A stretch of DNA of 16,886 nucleotides from Deltaproteobacteria bacterium (GTDB lineage: Bacteria; Myxococcota_A; UBA796; UBA2385), in assembly GCA_947462115.1 (NCBI GenBank), contig CANHON010000052.1, forward strand, positions 1 to 16,886, read 5' to 3'. The notes beneath the pieces were generated by a model. That model was not told the DNA's origin, searched no databases, and saw nothing but the letters and a program-made list of their open reading frames with translations. The translations under genes and the position numbers were made by a program. Below are positions 7,329-13,255 of this stretch, one piece after another. Position 1 is the stretch's first letter. The number at the start of each line of letters is the position of its first letter.

Positions 7329-7832
7329 GGCAGCGTCGAGGAGGGCAATCCAGGGCCGCGCCCCGCGATCGGCGCCGCCCGCCTTGGGACCGCTGGCCCC
7401 GATCCTCAGCCCGAGCCCATTCCAGACGATCGCGTTGACAATAGCGTAAGGCACAGCGCTCTCAACATGGGCCTCCTCCTGGCCGATCGGCCAAGCCTGG
7501 GCAGGCCTGATCGATTCGGACGAAGACGTGCCCTTTCTCGCTTGTGTGCCGCCGGACGCCCCGTTATCGGCGCGCTGCCTTTGCGGCGCCCCCTTCGGGG
7601 GGAGGATGAGGCCAAGGCCCCCGCCGACGGCCGCCCTTCTGGGCGGAGCCGCTCAACGGGCCGGTCTGACCCCCCACCCTGTTCCGCAGGCGAAGCGCGC
7701 CAAGGTGCGCTCGCGACCGCTCTGTACAGCGGCTCCCACCCACGACGGTTGGACGCCGCCCGCCCGCTGACCCTCCCGGTCGGTGCGGCCCAGAACCCCT
7801 TCAATCTCACCCCCATCATCGAGGAGTCTCCC
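7329..7832 (+). other. Long non-coding leader region upstream of the HU pair
   Basis: This 504-bp stretch has no convincing gene. The frame of the first HU gene stays open upstream to 7467, but the predicted residues look random and the HU N-terminus begins at 7833. A TTGACA at 7435-7440 matches a -35 consensus, yet no good -10 lies at 16-18 bases spacing. Two small hairpins occur: CCCCC/GGGGG around TTCG (7589-7602) and CCGCCC/GGGCGG around TTCT (7631-7646). The region presumably holds the HU promoter and a structured 5' UTR, but this is inference. Confidence 0.4.
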
Positions 7833-8153
7833 ATGAACAAGAAGGACGTCGCTTCCCAGCTCGCCGCCCGCGCCAACATCTCCGTGGTCCAGGCCCAGGC
7901 GCTCCTCAACCACCTCTTCGACGCTGAGACCGGGATCATCACCGGCACCCTCGCCTCGGAGACCCAGGACGACGCCAAGGTCCTGTTCGCCGGCTTCGGC
8001 ACCTTCCAGCGCAACACCCGCGCTGGCCGCCGCGGCACCAACCCCTCCTCGGGCCAGAAGATGGACATCGAGCCCAAGGAGTACATCAGCTTCAAGCCCG
8101 GCAAGACCCTCCGCGAGCGCATCGCGGCGATGCCCGCTGGCGCCAAGGCCTGA
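7833..8153 (+). CDS. HU/IHF-family DNA-binding protein, copy 1
   Basis: This 106-residue protein is a histone-like HU. It has the N-terminal two-helix dimerisation part starting MNKKDVASQL, the FAGFGTF turn at 52-58, the DNA-binding arm RRGTNPSSG at 66-74 with the intercalating proline kept in NP, and the C-terminal FKPGKTLRERI at 87-97. Compared with the usual 90 residues it has about eight extra residues before the beta arm (around 28-46) and a short tail. The usual arm sequence GRNP is GTNP here. HU dimers bend and compact DNA in the nucleoid. GAGGAG at 7821-7826, six bases before ATG, sets the start. A second copy follows 52 bp later, so the two are probably cotranscribed and could form homo- and heterodimers. 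Confidence 0.93.
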   Translation: MNKKDVASQLAARANISVVQAQALLNHLFDAETGIITGTLASETQDDAKVLFAGFGTFQRNTRAGRRGTNPSSGQKMDIEPKEYISFKPGKTLRERIAAMPAGAKA

Positions 8154-8205
8154 TTCGCCCCCCTTTTCTGGGCCGAACCGCTCTCGCGGCCCACGTGGAG
8201 AAGCC

Positions 8206-8520
8206 ATGAACAAGAAAGACGTCGCCTCCCAGCTCGCCTCCCGCGCCGACATCTCCTTGGTGCAGGCCCAGGCCGTCCTCAACCACCTCTTCGACGCCGA
8301 GGACGGCATCATCGCCGCCTCGCTCGCCTCCGAGAGCCAGGACGACGCGAAGGTGCTGTTCGCCGGCTTCGGCACGCTGCTGCGCAAGACCCGCGCCAGC
8401 CGCGTCGGCACCAACCCCTCCTCCAAGGGCAAGCTCGAGATCCCCGCGAAGGAGTACGTGAGCTTCAAGCCCGGCAAGACCCTCCGCGAGCGCATCGCGT
8501 CCATGCCGGCCCAGAAGTGA
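8206..8520 (+). CDS. HU/IHF-family DNA-binding protein, copy 2
   Basis: This 104-residue HU paralogue aligns without gaps to the preceding copy, with 80 of 104 positions identical by hand count. It keeps FAGFGT at 52-57, the arm region with GTNPSS at 68-73, and FKPGKTLRERI near the end, including the same eight-residue expansion before the arm. Differences cluster at 33-39, at 58-67 in the arm base and at 74-81 in the arm tip, which could alter DNA preference, while helices 1-2 are nearly unchanged. A GGAG ribosome binding site at 8197-8200 lies five bases before ATG. A strong terminator hairpin follows at 8559-8588, closing the two-gene unit. Tandem duplication is the simplest origin. Confidence 0.93.
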   Translation: MNKKDVASQLASRADISLVQAQAVLNHLFDAEDGIIAASLASESQDDAKVLFAGFGTLLRKTRASRVGTNPSSKGKLEIPAKEYVSFKPGKTLRERIASMPAQK

Positions 8521-8558
8521 GCTTGGCGCGCGCCTGAGCCCAGGCACGCGACCCTCGA

Positions 8559-8588
8559 GCCCCGCCGTCTTCGGACGGGGGGGCTTTC
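8559..8588 (+). terminator. Rho-independent-type terminator after the HU pair
   Basis: An 11-bp stem (8559-8569 with 8574-8584, one G-G mismatch) closes on a TTCG tetraloop and is followed by CTTTC. The stem is very GC-rich and the U-tract is short, as is common in high-GC bacteria. Its position 38 bp after the second HU stop fits the end of this transcript. Confidence 0.75.
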
Positions 8589-8706
8589 GACTGCGCGGTC
8601 ACCAGATCGCAACCGGGCGCCCTGCCCTGGGCGGATACCCGGCCCGGGCCTTCGCCCCGACCCTCGCGCCCGCGCCCCGCGCCCCCTCCTTTCGCCCCGT
8701 TGCACC
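8589..8706 (+). promoter_or_regulatory. C-rich leader of the OmpA-family gene, with G-quadruplex motif on the minus strand
   Basis: The 118 bp between the HU terminator and the OmpA-family ATG must hold its promoter, but no clear -35/-10 pair is visible. From 8651 to 8700 the plus strand has 31 C, 10 G, 8 T and one A, and no Shine-Dalgarno-like purine run precedes the ATG. C-runs at 8661-8663, 8669-8671, 8675-8678 and 8682-8686, with loops of 5, 3 and 3 bases, form a G-quadruplex motif on the opposite strand. The 9-mer ttcgccccg occurs at 8651 and 8691. Confidence 0.4.
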
Positions 8707-10161
8707 ATGACGCCGTCCGCGCTTTTGCTCCTCCTGTCCGCCGCCGCCTCGGCCGCGCCCGAACAAGGCGCGACCGCCAGCTTGGCCGGCGGCTACCTGT
8801 TCGTGGACGATGATGAAGAGGTGGACGACGCCTGGGAGTTCGCGCCCCGGGTGGGCTTCACCCTCGGCACGGTGTGGACCTTCGAGGCCGAGCTGGGCCT
8901 GCACGGCGGCGAGGTCCCGGCCCTGGGCCTGCCCTACCGTGGGTGGACGCCGCGGCTGAGCCTGATGGTCAACATGGCCCCCGACAGCTGGCTTCAGCCC
9001 TTCTTCATCGGCGGCGGCGGCCTGTTCTCCCGACAGGTCACGCCCACGGGCGACACAGCACTTCCACAATCCGCGAAAAACAGCCGCTTCGTGCGAGAGA
9101 ACCCCGCCACCGACTTCGCGCTGAACTTCGGCGCGGGCGCGATGGCGCGCGTCCACGGCCCCTGGTTCATCCGGGCCGACGTGCGGAGCCTGATCCACTT
9201 TGGCGAGGACCGCACCGGCCAGTACCCCGACGAGTACGGCAACTGGGAGGTCACCGGGGGCATCTGCTTCCGCGGCGTCGAGCTCAACCGCGACGATGAC
9301 CGCGACGGTGTGGTGGATCGCTTCGACGCCTGCCCCAACCGCCGCGAAGATCTCGACGGATTTCGCGACGAGGACGGCTGCCCCGACCTGGACGACGACA
9401 AAGACGGCGTGCCCGACGCCAGCGACCAGTGCCTGGAAGAAGAAGAGGACAAAGACGGCTACGAGGACAAAGACGGCTGCCCGGACCCGGACAACGACCG
9501 GGACGGCGTGGCCGACTGGACCGACCGCTGCCCCGACGAGGCCGAGGACCGCGACGGCTTCACCGACGATGACGGCTGCCCCGACGATGACAACGACGGC
9601 GACGGCATCTCCGACGAGCTCGACCGCTGCCCCAGCGTGGCGGAGGACCGCGACGGCTTCGAAGACGACGACGGCTGCGCCGAGCTGGACAACGACCGCG
9701 ACGGCGTGCCCGACGACCGGGACCGTTGCCCGGCCGAGCCCGAGGTGGTCAACGGCGTGGACGACGACGACGGCTGCCCCGACGACCGCCCCAAGGAGCC
9801 CGACACCTTCAACGGCGTCATCCGCGGCGTGAACTTCGAGACCGGCAGCGAGCGGCTCACCGTCGATAGCTTCCGGGTGCTCGACGAGGTGGCCGCCACC
9901 CTGCTCGCCTTCCCCTCCATCCGAATCGAAGTGCAAGGCCACACCGACTCGGACGGGCCCGACAACAAGAACCTGCTGCTCTCCGCCAAGCGGGCCCGCA
10001 GCGTGGTCGAGTACCTCATCAACCGCGGCGTGCACCCCGATCGGCTGGAGTACGTGGGCTACGGCGAGACCAAGCCCATCGTCGCCAACAACAGCAAGGC
10101 CAACAAGGCCGTCAACCGCCGCGTGGAGTTCCGCCGGCTGGACACCCCGGGCGGCGGCTGA
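8707..10161 (+). CDS. OmpA-family peptidoglycan-binding outer-membrane protein with thrombospondin-3-like calcium repeats
   Basis: This 484-residue protein has a signal peptide (residues 1-17, hydrophobic Leu run and ASAA cleavage context). A beta-barrel-like part at about 20-192 is rich in Gly and aromatics. Five thrombospondin type 3-like repeats (about 196-360) should bind calcium through their Asp ladders. A C-terminal OmpA domain (about 368-478) has GHTDSDG at 411-417, LSAKRARSVVEYL around 425-437, GYGETKP at 451-457 and NRRVEF at 470-475. D414 and R429 are 15 residues apart, matching the pair that grips diaminopimelate in OmpA. The protein likely anchors the outer membrane to the cell wall through a rigid calcium-dependent stalk. 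No ribosome binding site is visible before the ATG. The stop codon overlaps the hrpB start. Codons for residues 117-121 are all A/T-ending, unlike the rest. Confidence 0.92.
   Translation: MTPSALLLLLSAAASAAPEQGATASLAGGYLFVDDDEEVDDAWEFAPRVGFTLGTVWTFEAELGLHGGEVPALGLPYRGWTPRLSLMVNMAPDSWLQPFFIGGGGLFSRQVTPTGDTALPQSAKNSRFVRENPATDFALNFGAGAMARVHGPWFIRADVRSLIHFGEDRTGQYPDEYGNWEVTGGICFRGVELNRDDDRDGVVDRFDACPNRREDLDGFRDEDGCPDLDDDKDGVPDASDQCLEEEEDKDGYEDKDGCPDPDNDRDGVADWTDRCPDEAEDRDGFTDDDGCPDDDNDGDGISDELDRCPSVAEDRDGFEDDDGCAELDNDRDGVPDDRDRCPAEPEVVNGVDDDDGCPDDRPKEPDTFNGVIRGVNFETGSERLTVDSFRVLDEVAATLLAFPSIRIEVQGHTDSDGPDNKNLLLSAKRARSVVEYLINRGVHPDRLEYVGYGETKPIVANNSKANKAVNRRVEFRRLDTPGGG
9292..9786 (+). repeat. Five tandem 33-residue (99-bp) thrombospondin-3-like calcium repeats
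   Basis: Within the OmpA-family gene the cysteine of the RCP-type motif recurs at residues 209, 242, 275, 308 and 341, and that of DGC at 225, 258, 291, 324 and 357. The period is exactly 33 residues and each pair is 16 apart. Each unit reads roughly DxDxDGVxDxxDxCP then EDxDGFxDxDGCPD, an Asp ladder typical of calcium-binding type 3 repeats. The last copy is partly degenerate (EVVNGV in place of EDRDGF). Confidence 0.9.
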
Positions 10162-12683
10162 TGGCGCGCCCGACGCGGGCCCCCTTGCCCATCGACGCCG
10201 CGCTGCCGGCGTTGATCGACGCGCTCCAGGACCGCGGGGCCGCTGTTTTGGTGGCGCCGCCCGGCTCTGGAAAAACCACCCGCGCGCCGCCGGCCCTGCT
10301 GGAGGCCGGCCTCCTCGGCGCCGGCAAGCTCGTGCTGCTTCAGCCGCGGCGGGTCGCGGCCCGGCTGGCGGCCCGGCGGATCGCCGAGGAGCTGGGCGCC
10401 CCGGTGGGCGGCGTGGTCGGCTACCGCGTGCGCTTCGACGATCGCACCAGCAGCGCCACCCGCATCGAGGTCGTGACCGAGGGCCTGCTCACCCGCCGCC
10501 TCGCCCAGGACCCGCTCCTGAGCGACGTGGACATGGTGATCCTCGACGAGTTTCACGAGCGAAGCCTGCACACCGACCTCGGCCTCGCCCTGCTCGCGGC
10601 GCTGCGGCGCGAGCTCCGGCCCGAGCTCCGCCTGCTGGTGATGTCGGCCACCCTCGATCCGGGCCCGGTGCAGCGCTTTTTGGCGGATGAGCGGGGCCCA
10701 GCGCCCCTGATCCAGGCCGAGGGCCGGACCTTCCCCATCGCCCAGCGCTACCTCGACCGGCCGCTCAGCCAGCGCCTCGACCAGGCCGTGGCGCAGGCCG
10801 TCCGCGCCGAGGCCCCCCGCGCCGCCGGCCACACCCTCGTCTTCTTGCCCGGCGTCGGCGAGATTGACCGCGTCAAGGCCCTCCTCGAAGAGCAGCCCCC
10901 TGCGGACGCCCCCGAGGTCCTGCCCCTGCACGGCCGCCTGCGCCCCGAGGAGCAGGACGCCGCGCTCGCGCCCTCTGCCCGCAAAAAGGTGGTGCTGAGC
11001 ACCAACATCGCCGAGACCTCCGTCACCTTGGAGGGGGTCGCCCTGGTCATCGACGCCGGCATGGAGCGCCGCCCGGTGGCCGAGCCCGCCACCGGCCTCG
11101 TGCGCCTCGAGACCCAGCCCATCGCCCGGGACAGCGCCGATCAGCGGGCCGGGCGGGCCGGCCGCACCGGTCCCGGCGCCTGCCTGCGCTTGTGGACCGA
11201 GGCCGAGCACCGCCTCCGCCCGGCCAGCGCCGCCGCCGCCATCCACGAAGAGGACCTCGCCGGCACCCTGCTCCTGCTGCTCGACATGGGCGAAGATCCG
11301 CTGCGATTCCCGTTCTTCGAGCGCCCGAGCCCCGGCGCGATCGCAGGCGCCCAATCGACCTTGCGGGCCATCGGGGCCCTCGACGGCGCCGGCATCACCC
11401 CGCTCGGCCGTGAGATCAACCGCTTGCCCACGCACCCGCGCTTTGGGGCCGTGGTGGTGGCCGGCCGGGCCACCGGCTGCCTGCGGGCCGCCGCCGCCGC
11501 CGCCGCCCTCTGCGCCGAGCGCGACCCCTGGCCCGACCAAGCCGACCGCCTCGACCTGCTGGAGCGGATCGCCCTGCTGGACCAGCCCGCCCGCCGGAGC
11601 GGCGCCCAGCCCGGCGCTCACCGGGAGTGCGCAGCGGTGCGGGATCAGCTCATCGCCGTGGCCGGTGGCGCGGGCGCCGACCGCCCGGCCTCGGACCGTC
11701 CCGGTCCCGACTTCGAAGACCGCGTCATCCAGGCGATCTTGGCGGGCTTCCCCGAGCGGCTGGCGCGCCGACGGGAGGGCGGGCTGGGCCGCTTGTTGAT
11801 GGCCAACGGCAGCGGCGCGGTGCTGGAGCCGCCCGAGCAGGTGCCCGGCGCCGAGCTGCTGGTGGCGGTGGTGCTGCAGGCCGGTCGCCCCGGCGTCCAC
11901 AGCGAGCACCGGGTGCGCCTCGCCGCGCCGGTCCGCGCCGGGCTGCTGCCGGTCCGCCGGGTGACCGAGGCGCGCTGGGACGACGACCGCCGCGCCGTGG
12001 TCGTCGTGGAGCGCCGGATGGTCGGGGCGCTGGTGCTCAGCGAGCGGGTCGCGCCCGAGCTGCAGCCCGCGCCGGCGGCCGCCGCAGCCTTGCTGGAGGC
12101 CGCTGCCCGCCGCCGCCCCGATCGCGGGCTCGATCTGGTCCGCCTGGGCGCCTTACGCGGGCGACTCCGACTGATCCAGCGCCACATGCCCGAGCTCGGC
12201 CTGCCGGCGGTGGACGAGGCGGGCCTCGACGCCCTCCTGCCCACCCTCTGCTTCGGCCGGCGTAGCTTGGACGAGCTCGCCCGGATTGACGTGGAGCAGG
12301 CCCTGCTCGGCCACCTCGCCTGGACCCTGCGGGCCGCCATCGACGCCCAGGCGCCCACCCACCTCGTCGTACCGACCGGCTCCAGCCTGCCGCTCGACTA
12401 TGGCGACGGCGAGGAGCCCCCGGTGCTCGCGGCCCGGATCCAGCAGCTTTTCGGGCTGCGCCAGACGCCCGCGGTCTGCTCCGGCCGCGCCCCGGTCCGG
12501 CTGCACCTGTTGGCCCCCAACGGCCGCCCGCAGCAGGTCACCCAGGACCTCATGAGCTTCTGGCGGGAGGGCTACCCCGAGGTGCGAAAAGAGCTCCGTG
12601 GACGCTACCCCAAGCATCCATGGCCCGAGGACCCGCTCACCGCGCCCCCTTCGGACCGCGCTCGGCGGCGCTCGGACGGTTGA
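10161..12683 (+). CDS. hrpB: ATP-dependent RNA helicase HrpB
   Basis: This 840-residue DExH-box helicase has full HrpB length. Walker A is APPGSGKTT at 32-40, motif II is DEFH at 129-132 followed by ERS, motif III is SAT at 162-164, motif V is STNIAETS at 280-287, and motif VI is QRAGRAGR at 328-335. The C-terminal HrpB-specific region is well preserved: PTGSSLPLDY at 738-747, LHLLAPNGRPQQVTQDL at about 781-797, and GRYPKHPWPEDP at 814-825. HrpB is a DEAH/RHA-type helicase of bacteria, linked in some species to mRNA processing or adhesion; its exact substrate is unclear. The ATG shares its A with the preceding TGA stop (TGATG), which suggests translational coupling to the OmpA-family gene, since only a weak GGCGG lies upstream. 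The 3' end overlaps the convergent tetR gene by 47 bp. Confidence 0.95.
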   Translation: MARPTRAPLPIDAALPALIDALQDRGAAVLVAPPGSGKTTRAPPALLEAGLLGAGKLVLLQPRRVAARLAARRIAEELGAPVGGVVGYRVRFDDRTSSATRIEVVTEGLLTRRLAQDPLLSDVDMVILDEFHERSLHTDLGLALLAALRRELRPELRLLVMSATLDPGPVQRFLADERGPAPLIQAEGRTFPIAQRYLDRPLSQRLDQAVAQAVRAEAPRAAGHTLVFLPGVGEIDRVKALLEEQPPADAPEVLPLHGRLRPEEQDAALAPSARKKVVLSTNIAETSVTLEGVALVIDAGMERRPVAEPATGLVRLETQPIARDSADQRAGRAGRTGPGACLRLWTEAEHRLRPASAAAAIHEEDLAGTLLLLLDMGEDPLRFPFFERPSPGAIAGAQSTLRAIGALDGAGITPLGREINRLPTHPRFGAVVVAGRATGCLRAAAAAAALCAERDPWPDQADRLDLLERIALLDQPARRSGAQPGAHRECAAVRDQLIAVAGGAGADRPASDRPGPDFEDRVIQAILAGFPERLARRREGGLGRLLMANGSGAVLEPPEQVPGAELLVAVVLQAGRPGVHSEHRVRLAAPVRAGLLPVRRVTEARWDDDRRAVVVVERRMVGALVLSERVAPELQPAPAAAAALLEAAARRRPDRGLDLVRLGALRGRLRLIQRHMPELGLPAVDEAGLDALLPTLCFGRRSLDELARIDVEQALLGHLAWTLRAAIDAQAPTHLVVPTGSSLPLDYGDGEEPPVLAARIQQLFGLRQTPAVCSGRAPVRLHLLAPNGRPQQVTQDLMSFWREGYPEVRKELRGRYPKHPWPEDPLTAPPSDRARRRSDG

Positions 12684-13245
12684 GGCCCGGCAGCTCCGCG
12701 AGCTCCGCGACCACCGACAGCAGCCGCATGTGCGCCCCGAGATCGACGGCGTCCGGGTCGAGGATGCGCTGCACCAGCGCGCCCAGCAAGAAGCTGAGGA
12801 GGGCCCGCGCCACGCCCTCGTCGGCGATGTCGAGCTGCTCGGCCAGCGCCTCGGTGTACTCGGTCAGCGTATCGGAGAGCAGGCCCTGGGCGGCCTCCCC
12901 GCTGTGGTGCCGTTGGTACTCCAAGGTGATCTGCAGGGTCTGCTGAAGCGGGCTCGCGTTCTCCTCCAAAAAACGCCCCAGCGCGGCGATCCGCTCACCG
13001 CGGCTCAGATCGGCGGAGATGCCCTGGGTGGCGAGGGCCACGGTCTTGGCGGTGGCTTGGCGCACCATCGCCTGGAACAGGGCGTCTTTGCCGTCGAAGT
13101 AGTGGTAGAGCGTGCCGGTGGACACGCCCAGCTGGTCCGCGAGGCCGCGCATCGAAAGGCTCGCGTAGCCGAGGCGCGCGAACAGGCCGAAGCTCTGCTC
13201 CAGCAGGGCCTCGCGGCGGCGGTCGTGATCGACGATGCGGGGCAT
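12637..13245 (-). CDS. TetR/AcrR-family transcriptional regulator
   Basis: This 202-residue protein has the TetR N-terminal helix-turn-helix at about residues 27-52: SMRGLADQLGVSTGTLYHYF followed by GKDALF is the family signature. The remaining alpha-helical part (about 60-185) is the variable ligand-binding and dimerisation domain, so the inducer cannot be predicted. The start at 13245 is chosen because GGAGG lies five bases upstream; the ATG at 13293 would run into the preceding gene and lacks that support. It begins 10 bp after the hydrolase stop codon on the same strand, so it is probably the last gene of the operon and may regulate it. Its 3' end overlaps hrpB by 47 bp in convergent orientation. 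Confidence 0.92.
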   Translation of the reverse strand: MPRIVDHDRRREALLEQSFGLFARLGYASLSMRGLADQLGVSTGTLYHYFDGKDALFQAMVRQATAKTVALATQGISADLSRGERIAALGRFLEENASPLQQTLQITLEYQRHHSGEAAQGLLSDTLTEYTEALAEQLDIADEGVARALLSFLLGALVQRILDPDAVDLGAHMRLLSVVAELAELPGLNRPSAAERGPKGAR

Positions 13246-13250
13246 GGGGG

Positions 13251-13255
13251 CCTCC
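13251..13255 (-). promoter_or_regulatory. Ribosome binding site of the tetR gene, abutting the upstream stop codon
   Basis: On the minus strand the hydrolase stop codon and the tetR ribosome binding site read TGAGGAGG, followed by five bases and ATG. Stop and binding site are directly adjacent, so ribosomes finishing the hydrolase could reinitiate on tetR. Confidence 0.7.

Noticed and set aside
4986..7454. An 822-codon open frame on the minus strand opposite the transporter
   Set aside because: Very high GC keeps antisense frames free of stops. Its predicted protein is low-complexity Gly/Ala/Arg/Glu with no motif, while the plus strand carries clear POT signatures.
7435..7464. TTGACA as a full sigma-70 promoter for the HU genes
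   Set aside because: The -35 match is perfect but no TATAAT-like hexamer lies 16-18 bases downstream, so I mention it only as a weak candidate.
7467..7832. Upstream in-frame extension of the first HU gene
   Set aside because: Residues look random, HU proteins start at the MNKK-type N-terminus, and GAGGAG immediately precedes 7833.
9292..9786. CRISPR-like or satellite array because of the regular 99-bp spacing
   Set aside because: The repeats are in frame, diverged and coding for calcium-binding modules inside an OmpA-family protein; there are no spacers.
8599..10035. A 478-codon minus-strand frame opposite the OmpA-family gene
   Set aside because: Its Val-rich periodic sequence is simply the complement of the GAC-rich 99-bp calcium repeats.
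10059..11909. A 616-codon minus-strand frame opposite hrpB
   Set aside because: It is a mirror of helicase-coding sequence; all helicase motifs are on the plus strand.
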